Shown piece by piece: positions 1-11,095 of a stretch of DNA of 64,000 nt; position 1 is the first letter of the stretch, and each line of letters opens with the position of its first letter. Source of the stretch: Isoetes taiwanensis (taxonomy: Eukaryota > Streptophyta > Lycopodiopsida > Isoetales > Isoetaceae); assembly GCA_021234155.1 (NCBI GenBank), contig JAJEKV010000049.1, forward strand, positions 9,712,292 through 9,776,291, in the 5' to 3' direction. Made by a program: the position numbers and the translations under genes. The notes beneath the pieces are model-generated. The model was not told the origin of the DNA and made no database searches. It saw only the letters and a list, made by a program, of their open reading frames with translations.

Positions 1-110
1 AATGATTTATATTTTTTTATTAGTTATTTATTTAATTAAATTAATTAAATTATTGTTAATTAAATTAATTATTAATTATATTTTGATAATATGTATTTTT
101 AATCTCAATA
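1..110. repeat. AT-rich simple sequence
   Basis: This stretch is dominated by TTAATTAAA-like runs. I see no coding or RNA signal in it. It borders the pyrimidine-rich repeat that follows. Confidence 0.6.
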
Positions 111-111
111 G

Positions 112-410
112 TTACGTTCCCTTGCCCCTTGCCCCCTTCATCTCCCTTGCCCCCTTCCCCTTGCCCCTTCTTCTCCCTTGCCCCTTGCCCCTTTGCCCCT
201 TCTTCTCCCTCCCTTGCCCCCTTCTTCCCCTCCCTTGTCCCTTGCCCTCTTGCCCCCCGCCCCTTGCCCCCTTGCCCCTTCTTTTCTCCCTTGCCCCTTC
301 CCCCTTTCCCTCTTCTCCCTTGCCCCTTCTTCTCCCTTGCCCCTTACCCCTTGCCCCCCTTGCTTTCTTTCTCCCTTGCCCCTTCCCCTTGCCCCTTCTT
401 CTCGCTTGAA
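112..410. repeat. Pyrimidine-rich CCCTTGCCCC simple repeat
   Basis: About 300 bp consist of irregular tandem variants of CCCTTGCCCC, CCTTCTTCTC and CCCTTCCCC, with almost no purine except the recurrent G. It is open in several frames on both strands, which gives artefactual ORFs of Pro/Leu/Ser or Gly/Lys/Arg. It has the composition of a minisatellite and could form a triplex or a G-rich complementary strand. I see no evidence that it is translated. Confidence 0.9.
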
Positions 411-1900
411 ATTTTGATGTCAATATGAGTCCCATTTTCAGTCCGAGTCCCAAAATTCAAGATTTGTCCCACTTTAATTAAATACGACTTAGAGCAGATT
501 GATCCCATTATTCTGAAAGTCATAAAGTTTGCAACACCCATACACAAACATTTTTCAACTGGAATTTAACAGCAGCCTTTGGCCTCCATGGATTCTTGTG
601 GTGAGAAACCAAAGTGGGAAACTTTTCTGCTTGTTAGCACAAGGATCTAGAAGCCTTGGAATTTGCTTAACAACTGTCTCAAAATCTAAAAATGCATAGT
701 AATTTTTTGCAAGCTTCATTCGGAATGAGCCATAAAACAATATCCAATAGCACAATCCTGTATTAATCAGCTGGTAGGATGTGAAAGCCTACCAAACCCG
801 GCCGAAAAATCGCTGTTTTAGCATAATTAACTTAACCAAACATATTCATATCATACACTATCAAAAAGATCTCGGAAAGAGCTTTCCAACGCAATAAAAA
901 TCATCTCAAACAGAGCTCTGGATCAAAAGTTATGATAAGAAATGTGTTGCCAGTGGGGAAACTGCACTACATGCGCCCTTCAAGCCCTTCATGTGCCCAT
1001 TATGCACCACACACACAAAAAGAGGGCTTTTGTTGTGAGCCATTGGTTGTTGACCATTATGCGGGCTTTTGTTGTGAGCCATTGGTTGTTGACCATTGAA
1101 AAAAAAAAAAGATAAAATCAATGGCTCAGAAATGGTGCACTCTAGATGTACGCATTAGTACATCCATTTGAATACATCACGAAATCATAGGAAAACCTTA
1201 GTGAAAAACGTACAAAAACACAAAGAAAACCCCCTGTTATTATGCTACATATTTTAATGATTTGTATGTTATTCATGAACTTATCAATGTTTTTTCATTT
1301 TTTTTCCAAACTACAAAGAACTTCATCTCCCATAACACCCCAAAATAAACAAGGTGCTGTGCACGGAGAGTTGCCCTCCATGGCCGAAGGGTGAAGTGGC
1401 TTAAATCATAGTTCAAAGTCATGTTTTTGACAATCAATTCAAATTGGTACGTCAAGACAATAAAATACTTGATGCTTGATAACATACGAAACAATGTATG
1501 AAAAATACAAATAGAGAAATAAGACGGAGGGGGGAGGGGTGCAAAAGAACTTAGAAACTGTGAATTGTTTTGCATGTCAATTTTGTTCAGGTTATCAAGG
1601 AAGAACTCGATATTTTGAATTGAAGAAGGTTGCTAATAATTTAATAGCATGAAATATGTGGAAGTTGCAAGCAAAGTAAAGCTGGTTAGAAATGCAAAGG
1701 CATGTCTTTTGTTTCTCAATAGTTATAGATCGTGTTCTGAGCCTAGGCCCTATTGAAGGCATTGATTTGAAGTTCGTGGGTGAGCTCGAACGTGCACTCA
1801 CCCCAGCTCTTCAGTACGCTTTGGCGCAATGATCGAGGATCTGTCTTCATTGTATGCGCCTCCTAATGGGTAGCCGAGAAATTTGTCAAGCAATGCTCCT
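411..1900. other. Non-coding stretch with one tandem duplication
   Basis: No gene was recognised. ORFs here are short and lack family features. A 35-bp segment (1024-1058) is repeated at 1063-1097. The rest is AT-rich unique-looking sequence. Confidence 0.5.
1024..1097. repeat. Tandem duplication, period 39 bp
   Basis: A 35-bp segment that starts GGGCTTTTGTTG is repeated after 4 bp. It is one of many short tandem duplications in this window. Confidence 0.85.
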
Positions 1901-1919
1901 ACCATTGTGACGCGTCTTG

Positions 1920-3001
1920 GATGCAGCATCGATGTCGCTGGGCATTGTTAACTCTTCTGCCATGTCGTCGTTCCCGCATATGTCGCAGAGACTGTCTGAC
2001 GCTACCTTGCTGCAAGCATTGCACGTCTTGACGACGTTGTTATCTCCAGTTATATTCAATCTCAGTGTGCCTGAGACCTACACATCCAAGAATGTTTGAT
2101 TAGTGGAAAGCAATATGGAAGAAGGTGAGAAACGAGGACAATTTTTGCTTAGTTTTAGTAGCAGAAAATATACTTTGGTATTTTCTAGAACGTGTGCTGC
2201 GAAGACTTCGTTTGTGAGTGTCGCCACTACATCATCATCTGAAAACCATAATTCATCCGAAAACCAGCTTCACACTGTGTCCTCTACAATCTTAAACTAG
2301 TCTGGCCACGTAACGTACTGGCCTTCATGGTCTTGAATAAGACAATGAATTTATGCCCTAAAAGAAACAAGCGTTTGAGGTTATCAAACACATGTGCATG
2401 TTCACGCCAGAACTTCAATTCTGCAACATCCTTTTCACCGCACCCATCCGCGACTAGCAAACAAGGGAACATCGCATGTTCTTTGACCCTGACAATAGCA
2501 ACTAGCAAGTTGACGTATATGGGTTGGTCATGGGTCGCGCTTAACAGTGACCGTACGTTTGTACCATCTCTGGGCAATAAGGAAAGAAGAACTACAGGCC
2601 CTTCAATGGGTGTCACCTCGGTAATTCCTTAGAATCTTTATGGTGTTTACACAATCTTCGAATTCGTACAATGGATTTCTCTTCCTTAGACCGAAATTAC
2701 GTATGGAGACGCAAAAGCCTAGTCTCAACATGATTTGCAATTCCACGCCGCGTTCCTCATCAGTAATTACCGTAATTGTGTGCATTGCATGCTCATCCAC
2801 GACGTCCACATTCAACTCCCTATAACTGTTGGATGTTGCTCATAGCAACTTCCCGTGTTGGATTAGAACGAGCACATGTATCTCGTTTCCAGGAGCAGCG
2901 AACAAACAAGTTGATTTTTGGATCGTTTTTGTTGACTTCGGATTGGGCATGTCAACAGAATTCCCGTTTGTCGTGCGCTTGGTGCCACTGGATGATGCCA
3001 T
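1920..3001 (-). pseudogene. Decayed gene with zinc-ribbon-like motif, unrecognised family
   Basis: Reading on the minus strand from an ATG near 3001 (MASSSGTKRTT), the frame continues past an in-frame TGA at 2840-2842 to about 2603. It then resumes in another frame at 2616-2284, and further protein-like sequence follows to about 1920. The downstream part contains CNAC followed eight residues later by CDIC (about 1965-2023), a four-cysteine spacing like a small zinc ribbon. The middle part has alternating hydrophobic residues that could be an OB-fold, as in RPA-type single-strand DNA-binding proteins, but I cannot place it in a family. At least one stop and one frame change are seen, although an intron could explain the frame change. 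It could also be several exons of a diverged active gene. Confidence 0.35.
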
Positions 3002-4854
3002 CTGCAGTATGAGACTAGTTATTGGGATCCAAAAGAAACGAGGACAAGCAATGGAGATTAATGACGACAAGCAATGGGGTTTTAGTTGTCGATGGTTGGA
3101 AGGCTTGCTCCTCCACCATTTTTATATGTGGCAAGAAGGGATTTTTTGCCTTTTTGGAACCTAAATGGACCTCTTCATAAAATGCAAAGTGTTGGGCATA
3201 TTATAAAGGTTCATTTTCGTAAAATGCAAGGTAAGGTATTTGGTATTTAAAAGATGGGATAGCTTAAGGGTAGAGGGGGGCTTAAATCATTGAAGCATCG
3301 ATCATCCTTCGGCAACAGCGCAACTCCGAACTTGAAAGCTCGTTAAAGGTAATTTCTCTTTCAACTCTCATCCATCCTTTCGAGCATGGCACACACCTAT
3401 CCTCCGATCTTAAAGAAATGATCACCTGTTCACTAACTCTAAACAATAGCATTTAAAAAGAAAACTTCTTGATATCTTGCAAAATGCAGCCAATTGAGAG
3501 TTTGGCAACTAGTGAAACAAAAAACATGTCATAGTAGTGCACAGATTTGAGAATAGAACACAAAATGATAAAGGAATAAAAATTTTTTGTATCTACACCT
3601 TGCATAGTTATGTTACCGTGAAGCATAAATAACACTAAGCAAATGCAAATGTGAAGCATTGACAGGAACATAAGTATTAATAAATGATTTGACGTTCTTT
3701 TAGCTTAACTAAGCATGTGGAAATCCATAACCCTGAACATTTGGAAACAAAATTCTTTGTCGCCAGACGAACTATCTTTATCTTGAAAAATGCAGCCAAA
3801 GAGTTTGGCAACCTGTAAAATAAAGAACACATGAATTTCAGAACTGAATACAATGATACGGAATAAAGCTTTGCTGTTTGGCAAGCAGAAAGTATCCAAC
3901 ATAAATTGAAGCCTATGGAGCTGCAAACACATCGAATATCTTATTATTTGGCTGGGTCTTCTGGAGCATCTTCACCTGTAAAATATTAAGCAGATCAGGC
4001 TAAAAAGCTTAGGCACACGCTTTTGCATTCTATTTCAATGGATGCATTCTCCTATTTCAAATTGTTATTTGCCAGAATGACGACAATGCATGTATATACT
4101 GTAGGTCTTGTAATTTTCTTATATGTCTGGTTTGCTGCATCCAAGCTTGAACATTTGGCAAGCAATCTGACTAGATGGTCACCTAAAATTCCAATTCAAT
4201 TAAGGGGATTATGAATCATGAGAGATTGCATGGCTTGGCACAACTTGTAAAGAAGCATTTTCATCTCTCCATATTCAAGCCATGGTTCAAGGAAATACTT
4301 TGCTTATGGAGAAGGTTTAAGCATCACAATCTTCAATCACAACCTATATAGAGCCGATGAGTTTAAGGACATCACTAAGCATTAAGTAAAGCAGATTTTG
4401 TGCATACCTCTACTGCTGATATCCAAAAGCTTGACAGATAAGCACCTTTCACCTTACAGGTAGTTTGGCGATGGTGCTGGCCCTGCTTCACTCCACAAAC
4501 AAAAACCTCTTTTTGCTGAGCTTTTCGCATCAAATGGTAAGAAACGACCATTCTTTTTACTTCTCTGCATATCAAGACAAATAGGTGCATCTCTTTTTAG
4601 ATTCTGGTGGCCAAAACACATGAACTCTGTAAAAATCGAAGAAGGAAATGAGCTTAGCTATTGCAAAAGCTGAAGGGTCCAAATTGCAAAATGACGAATA
4701 TAAAAATTGGCTGGATGGTTTGGGGCTGGGTTGCTCGGAAGCTATCCAACAGCTTCAGTAGCTGGGTGCTCTCTTTATCTGGTTGTTGGAATCCAACCGC
4801 TTTGGACATGGTGCCCAATCCTTCTCTGCTAGACTTTCACATTCTCGCAAGTCG

Positions 4855-5100
4855 ATGCTCCAACAAAGGCCCCATATTCGGACCAAATTCTTTGCTCAAT
4901 CCTCCGGTTTATTCCTTCCCTACTCCATTATTTTCGAAAGAATTGAAGAGAAGGGCGCCGGAATGGATGTGGCAACTGATAAGCCAGTTTCCAAAGTGGC
5001 TGTCCAACAACAGCGACCACCGCCAATTTACACGCGATAGTAAGTTTGAAGCAGTCATTGGCATATTCCTGGCATATACTGGCATATATCTGGAAAAAAG
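4855..5100 (+). repeat. Dispersed repeat copy 1 (pair with 6557-6800)
   Basis: This segment and 6557-6800 share long runs, such as CCAAAGTGGCTG and CTCCATTATTTTC, with scattered substitutions and small gaps. In this copy two frames stay open for 80-170 codons, and in the other copy the same frames are broken. It is either a transposon fragment or a duplicated gene piece. I do not recognise a protein family. Confidence 0.7.
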
Positions 5101-6556
5101 CCTTCAAGTTGGACCATTAGTAGCCTTCAGAAAGCAAACATTTTGCAAATGCTTCATACCTTTTATTCTACTATAAGTATCTCGTCTAGCTTAATATAAC
5201 CTTTTAAAGAATCTTTCAAGCCTTCCAGCTCCTCTAGGAAGAGCTCCTATTATGATGGTTCAAGATCCGTGAGATTGAAAGCTAGAAAGGATAACTCACT
5301 ATAAGTTGAGCAATACCATAGTAGTTTTTATCGTGGCTTTTACCAATTTGTTATGTTTAGTCATGAGTTTATCAAAGGCCTCTGCCATCTTGTATATGAG
5401 TTTCAATCTTCCATTTTCTGCTAACAATGCTACAGTAAAAGAAATCACAATGACAGCATGCACGAACCGAACCAGTGTACTAATCTGTGGAGATGGCTAG
5501 GGCTTCTTGAAAAAAGGGTAACAAATGCATCTTTAATTCCAGGCACCCAATTATTTGTCAAGAATCATATTTTCATATTCTAACTTTAGTATACATGATA
5601 CCTAAAAGATTTTCGGTGGGATCAGAAAACTTCGCTTCAGTGAAAATATCCATAACTGCTTTAATTCAAATGCTTTTCTACACTCCTTGATCCTTGATAA
5701 AACTTGCGAAAGTAGGGCTTAAATTTGCAACTTCTACAACCAACTTTAATTCTGAGGCAACCTTATCAAGTGCAGAAGCACGAGCAACAACCACATACAA
5801 TGCTGATGCATATTTCCTTGGTACTCCAGGTAAATGAAATGGTAACTGTCATTAGCAAAGCTAGTAAGTCTAAAACCATAATCCTGATCTGTGTGATGCA
5901 GTTGGTGAATGGAAAATGACATGTTTGGAGCCTTACTGGCTAATATATAAGCATCATAATTAAAATAAGGGTGCAAGAATAAAGTCTAAAAGACAAAGGT
6001 TTTCCTAATGCTTTCTTGATATATTATGAGCCCCAGTGATTTGGAAAGACGTCTAAGCGGCCTCTCATGCCTTGCACATACAGTAGAAAACATCTTCTAT
6101 TGAGATCTCATTCTTTATCTAGGTTCGAAACGACATTAGCAATCTTTGAAAAACTATCAGCAAATGCTCAAGGACAGTCCCACTTTACAGGGCCAGGCCA
6201 TAAACGCATTTTCTCTCAGGGTAAATATTACAGTAACAGGCAAGTTTAAGAATGAACTTCGATGCAATGTGGTTAAGGGAAAAATTACGTTCTGTCAGTG
6301 CTTGTTAAAAACAATACCTGAACCTCCTCCGTTCATTGCTCGCTCGAGTGGCATAGCCCTGCATCCAAAAGGCCCTACCTAGATAAGGAAAAAACAAGCT
6401 CTGAAAGCAATAGCTGAAAAGAAGGCCATGGTCGCTATTGCGTACCAAAAGAGTCTAACAAAATCTAATAGGTTTTAAAAGGTCAAATTTCGGGCCAAAA
6501 CAAATAATAAGGGTAAGCGTACCTTGTAAGATCAGAGAAGAGGACTGACATATTCT

Positions 6557-6800
6557 CCAGCAAAGGCCCCATATTCTGGACCAAATTTGCTGTCTAATCC
6601 TCTGGTTTATTCCTTTCCTACTCCATTATTTTCAAAAGAATTGAAAAGAAGGGCGTCGGAATGAATGTGACAACCGGTTAGCCGATTTCCAAAGTGGCTG
6701 CCCAACAACAGCGGCCACCGCCAGTTTACACACTGACATTGGCAGTCATTGGAGCAGTCATTGACATATTCCTGACATATACTAGCATATATCTAGAATA
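6557..6800 (+). repeat. Dispersed repeat copy 2 (pair with 4855-5100)
   Basis: This is the diverged second copy. It ends in the same CATATACTAGCATATAT-type phrase that closes the first copy. The open frame of copy 1 is interrupted here. Confidence 0.7.
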
Positions 6801-7015
6801 TGCCATAAACCCACATGGTCGAGGGCTTGTCCCCATAGGGGCAACCCAAAAATTTTAAATTTGAAAAAACATGAAGAAACAAGTGAGATTGTCGGTCCGA
6901 GGTACATGACTCGATCCTCGTCTTCCTCTACTGCAGGTGCTATTGTAGCATTGCTTGGACCTGCCTAGTGCTGGGGTTGATGGAAGGTGTTAGGCCATTG
7001 AAATGGTTCTTGCAA

Positions 7016-8108
7016 TCATCTTAGAGCTAGGTTTTGCAAAACAATTTTCTGTTCGAGAAAGAAATTTCTCCACCACATCCGATCTTTTTCTAAGAAGTAC
7101 TTAAAGACAGAGGAAATTCTATTTTCAATGGCTTTTAAGGATGACTTGGACTCCTTAGAATTTTTGAGAGGAAGTTGTTCAGCACGCTCTATGAAATAAG
7201 TGTCTGAAATAGATTTAAGGAAGCGCAATCCCTCTGGTGGACTCCAGTCCTTAGTTGTGGTGTACTTCTTCCCCGTAAGAAGCTTTGTCCATCCTTCAAG
7301 TAGAACTTGATGTGATGTTGAAAGATGAAATCATTCAACTTGTTCACAGCTTGTTCTCTATCTGAACGTTGAGAGAAAACAAACTCTAGTCAGCTGTCTC
7401 TTTAAGAAGCTCAATCACTGGAACGGGAGTGTAAGAATCTTCAATAATTCGAACTAAAGTAGGAAGAAAAAAAGACTTCTTCCTTCTAAGGTGCACAGAA
7501 AATCTGCTGAACATTTGATCAATCTGATCATGAGTGTGGCCTACAAGTAAAAATTCACTTTTCTAAAGATCCCTAGCTCCACTAACATGGCACAGTAAGC
7601 AAAGAGTGTTTGATTCTTGTTCTCCCTTGTAGTATTGTCAAGTTGCAGGTGGAACACTGGTGGTAATTGCTCTTGCTTGCACAGAACCTTGTTAAGAATT
7701 GTAATTGTGAGGTTCGGGTCACCATGCAAGTTTGGATACGTCAAAAATACTTTGCATTTTAGACTTCCTTTGAAGACTATAGCTCCTACAAGGTGGACCT
7801 TAACAAAACATTCCTCTCGCACATCTGTAGGAATATTCTCCTGGTAATTTTCACAAGACCGAATTCACTTTTCCACAGTCTAGTGAAGTGTGAGTAAGAT
7901 ATGTACTGAAAGTGAATGCAAATCTCTTTGTATTCGTTGAAAAATCTCTTTTCGCGATGTTATCTATCAAATGATACATGTTGTTGTTAGGCAACTTCTC
8001 ACATGTTTCTCTAAAATATTTCTCCATCCATGACACAGCAGCAAGGGCATGCATGGTTACAACTCTTCTTGGTCCACAATGATCATCAATTGCTGGGTTT
8101 TTATCCAA
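7016..8108 (-). pseudogene. DUF7869-like gene relic (second copy)
   Basis: Four minus-strand ORF pieces are collinear: 8108-7851, 7822-7541, about 7556-7380 and 7228-7016. The second contains LQLDNTTRENKNQ and ends at LGIFRKVNFYL. A frame change then leads into GHTHDQIDQMFSRFS. These two blocks (LQLDN..NKN and GHTH..IDQ.FS) are the hallmark of DUF7869-type proteins, a poorly understood family expanded in some eukaryotic genomes with acidic residues placed as in RNase H-like transposases. The function is therefore inferred to be transposase-like. Stops and frame changes show it is dead. It differs clearly from the copy at 15.5-18.55 kb, so it is not a recent duplicate. A hairpin-ended repeat lies immediately upstream at 8133-8170. 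Confidence 0.6.
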
Positions 8109-8132
8109 CTTACTATTATCTTCCTATATATA

Positions 8133-8170
8133 CAAGAATTTAGCGCTGGCAGAGCCAGCGCCCTATGCAC
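8133..8170 (-). repeat. Hairpin-ended dispersed repeat, copy A
   Basis: The arms GCGCTGGC (8143-8150) and GCCAGCGC (8154-8161) flank the trinucleotide AGA. On the minus strand they are preceded by GTGCATAGG and followed by TAAATTCTTGTAT. The same layout occurs at 13553-13593, 26515-26546 and 36985-37022, with different arm sequences that still pair. Confidence 0.75.
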
Positions 8171-8544
8171 AATTGGCGGTCATTGATAGTTAGTGAATAT
8201 GAAGCAATATTTTCTTTGAGATTAGGGTTAGGAAGTGTTAAATGATTCATTGGTTTATACTTTACATCAAACGTTTTTTAATGCGTGCTAAATTTCCTCC
8301 CACTCATGGTTGATATAATTTGTCTTCTAGTATGTGTCTATTGCCACGTCATCCCAAATGTTCATGTCCTTGAAACTCGTCTGGAACCAAATTATAAAAC
8401 CAGTCCACGCAGATGAGATGGTGAAGCAACCCATCCATGTACATATGCACATAGATGGTGAACCAAAGTTTAAAACCCGTTGAGTTATATTGTTGTCTTG
8501 TTATTTGAGAGGAAGGACCATGGCTTAGTGACTGAACCATAATG

Positions 8545-9720
8545 ACTAGTTTGAAGATAGAGCACCATTTTCTTCAACCAAGGTATATCCATCGCCATTG
8601 AACATACCCAGAAGCAGAGATGCTTGTGCTGCAGCATTCCCACTTAATGAAATGGGGCTAAACCCTTCCTTTTTTAGCTCATCTCTTCATCTTTTAAACC
8701 TTGCTTCGCCGGATCTGACAGGGCCCCCAATTGCCAGAATGTTCTTGATCTCCTGAGACAGTAGCTGCTGCTCCACCATGCGTCTCTTCGCATTGTCTGC
8801 TGCAAAGCTGGCTCCTAAAGAATCAAACAATGCTGAATAGTAATGTATAGCTTCTAAGAAACGACTCAGAAATGACTCAGATCTGCTCAAGTCTTGCTCC
8901 ACTATAGTCAGCACCCTTGCCTCAAGCGTTTTCATTAATTGCAGTGCCCTTGCATCTGATCCTGTAACATCATTACAGTGCATGTTATATCCAATGCACT
9001 GCTGTCAAGCCGAGTAATCAGTCCTTCCAGCAAGAATTTGGAAAAGAGCAGGCCATTGTAATCCCTGCATGATATCCATATCAATTATGTGGATGCTTTC
9101 CTGGCCCTCAAATGCTTCAATAATGGCCTGGTTTGCTGTAAAATGCGAGAATTTGACAAAGGGGCAAATCTCATTGAAGACCTGAAATGCAATAGGAATG
9201 TTGCGGCTATTCATCTGGTGATTGTTAGGTAATGGGGAGCACATCCCAATGCAAGAATTTACCAATCTTGATGCCATAGCTTCTGTGAAATATGTTGTCA
9301 CTAGCTGAATTGATGTTCCATATGGCGACACAAGTTTGCTAAGTTGAGGAAGAATTGCATTTGCTTCCTGATAATTCTTAACAGATAAAGCCTCAGCACA
9401 TTGGCGTCGTGACCTCGGGCACTTGCATCTCCATCTGTGCGCTTTTTACTTCTATTCTGTCTCCTTCTCTTTGCCTCTTTGCACTTTGCTCAAACCCACA
9501 TTCCAATATAAAATCTGAGTCCTGTGGAACTGTGGCTGCATAATTAACATCCATCATGGCGCTTCTGAGTCTCATCTGTAGAGTAGGTCCGATGAAGTGC
9601 TCACAGTCGGATATCATCTCTAAAACAACTTGTATTATCTACTCTACTGATGCACTAGGCATGGATGCCCTAATCTCACTCGCAAAAGAGTCTATCCATG
9701 CAGCCGTGCTGGTCTGATCC
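8545..9720 (-). pseudogene. SCR: SCARECROW-type GRAS pseudogene
   Basis: SCR is a GRAS transcription regulator that patterns the endodermis in plants. Minus-strand pieces match it in order. First is an N-terminal piece (about 9717-9393). Next is the first leucine-rich region and VHIID box (9331-9005), with SPYGTSIQLV, SHFTANQAI and HIIDMDIMQGLQWP. Then comes the PFYRE/SAW side (8983-8545), with [28 protein letters not shown] and [14 protein letters not shown]. About 85 residues normally found between the VHIID block and DVTGSDA are missing, a stop interrupts the N-terminal piece, and a TGA sits where the SAW region usually has Trp. The end lacks the final SAW residues. No introns are obvious, so it may be a retroposed or segmental copy. 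The family call is secure and the loss of function is clear. Confidence 0.85.
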
Positions 9721-10220
9721 ATTTTTTTCCAATTCATCTACACTACTAAACCAATTTCAATTTGAATTATTGGCCACTGCATAAAACTGCAGAAAATCGA
9801 GCTTTACTTTGTAAAATAGTGGAGTTTAAATGGAACCCTATCCGGAGCGCTAGCTATGCTTGGCGAGCTCTGACTGGAACCAAGTCCAAACAAATTAGCA
9901 GAGAAACTGCATCCCAAACAAATTAGCAGACAAACTGCGGACTCAACGAAAACGGAGCGCATGTGGAAGAGCTCAAAAAAGGAAATCTTATCATTAGCCA
10001 CAAGTGTTGCCGGAAAATGGCCGGGAAGAGCATGCCAAAAAGTCACTAATTCCAAAAAAAAAAAAAATTCTAGTAATCTTATATATAATTTTTTTTTTCT
10101 AGTAATCTTATATATAGGATAGGAAAGATGATTAGTAGGAAAAAAAAAAAAGTGATTTTCCGGCAAAAAAAAATCCAAAAATAAATATTTCAGGGCAAAA
10201 AAACCTAAAAAAAATTACAT
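9721..10220. other. Non-coding stretch
   Basis: It holds A- and T-rich runs (10050-10160) with an internal small duplication of TCTAGTAATCTTATATATA. I see no gene. Confidence 0.5.
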
Positions 10221-10239
10221 TTGGCATCGGAAATGTTCC

Positions 10240-10500
10240 GGCGGGGACGTCTCGGGATTACTCGGGAGCTGTTGCCTTCTATGTCCCTCCCAAAACCTTC
10301 TGTCCTCCTCCGGCAATCAAAGTACCTTGAAGCCTATGCTAAAGTCGTCCTATGTTTGCCAATTCCTGTGTCTTTCAACCAGGTGATTTTTTTTGTTTGC
10401 TTTAATTTCAAGCGTTAAGAGTTTTATTGTCTGATAACATTTCCTGGCATTGAGGGCAACTCCGGAACACCAATCTCCGGCAACTGGCTTCAGAGCTCGC
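10240..10500 (+). repeat. Segment shared with the CACTA-like element (23.2 kb)
   Basis: About 210 bp here match 23200-23420 closely, including the run TGGCATTGAGGGCAACTCCG and the coding-like phrase SKYLEAYAKVVLCLPI (SKYLEPYAKAVLCLPI in the other copy). The substitutions keep that frame open in both places, and a GT donor-like site follows. It is probably the 5' exon of some gene, present here and as a captured fragment inside the transposon. I could not identify the gene. Confidence 0.65.
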
Positions 10501-10729
10501 ATTCGTGCTGCCATAGCCAAGATAGGATCCACCGGAACAGAGCAGTGTTCTGTGTGTGCAGACGAAGAGGACGCCCTTTTTTTCGTCGGGTTTCTTCTTT
10601 GATGGAGGTATGGCCCCTTTTACCCTCACAGAAACTCCAAGAATTGCTTCCATAGCAGTGCCAGTAGGACCCCCATAACAGAGCACCGGAACAGAGCAGT
10701 CTGCCCAAATAATTTAATCCTTGGATAGG

Positions 10730-11095
10730 ACCCTGCCGTTTTGCAATCTGGCTTCTGATGGCCAAGCCTTTCTTCCATAATCCATTTCCTCACCTTCCAC
10801 GTGTTTCGCCATATCTCTCTCCTCTGTAATTTCTTTAGGAGTTTCAACACTGGACAGATCTATTTTATCATGCCCTCCATCTTTCAGATCTTTTGCCTGT
10901 AATTTTCTCCTCTTTCAAGCGCGAAATGCTGGATCTGGTGCTTCCATTCATATAACTAGCCCCAAGTAATCTACGAAAGAATCTTGTTGCAGAGCCTATT
11001 TTCGGCTTAGATAAGCTCACCTTCGAGGCCGTAGTTGTGTAAATCCGTGCAAGGGGTAGTTGAGCAAAGATTTGGTTGCATGCGTGGGCAAGCAA
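10730..11095 (-). CDS. Candidate small two-exon gene, possibly organelle-targeted, unrecognised
   Basis: A minus-strand ORF starts at 11095 (MLAHACNQIFAQ). Its N-terminus is rich in Arg, Ser, Thr and hydrophobic residues, as in mitochondrial presequences. An AG acceptor (TTACAG) near 10898 would open a frame reading AKDLKDGGHDKID, then ETPKEITEERDMAKHV, and ending GRVLSKD at a stop. That second part is charged and helix-prone, loosely like late-embryogenesis-abundant proteins. The donor site is not certain, and the whole could be a pseudogene or chance. Confidence 0.25.

Larger units (their letters stand above)
3171..7000. other. Non-coding stretch with dispersed repeats
   Basis: Nothing in this stretch could be assigned to a gene. 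It contains two copies of a roughly 240-bp repeat (4855-5100 and 6557-6800) and a weaker pair near 3470-3510 and 3775-3815 around the phrase AAATGCAGCCAA. Short ORFs here do not resemble known families. Confidence 0.5.

Noticed and set aside
2-453. Overlapping ORFs of 79-135 codons on both strands
   Set aside because: They arise from the pyrimidine-rich simple repeat and consist almost only of Pro/Leu/Ser or Gly/Lys/Arg.
4661-5176. Plus-strand ORF of 171 codons
   Set aside because: It overlaps an 85-codon ORF in another frame, coincides with a dispersed repeat and is not open in the second copy.
8133-8170. Hairpin repeats as Helitron 3' ends
   Set aside because: The hairpin is right in size, but no CTRR end is found 10-12 bp after it and insertion between A and T is not shown.
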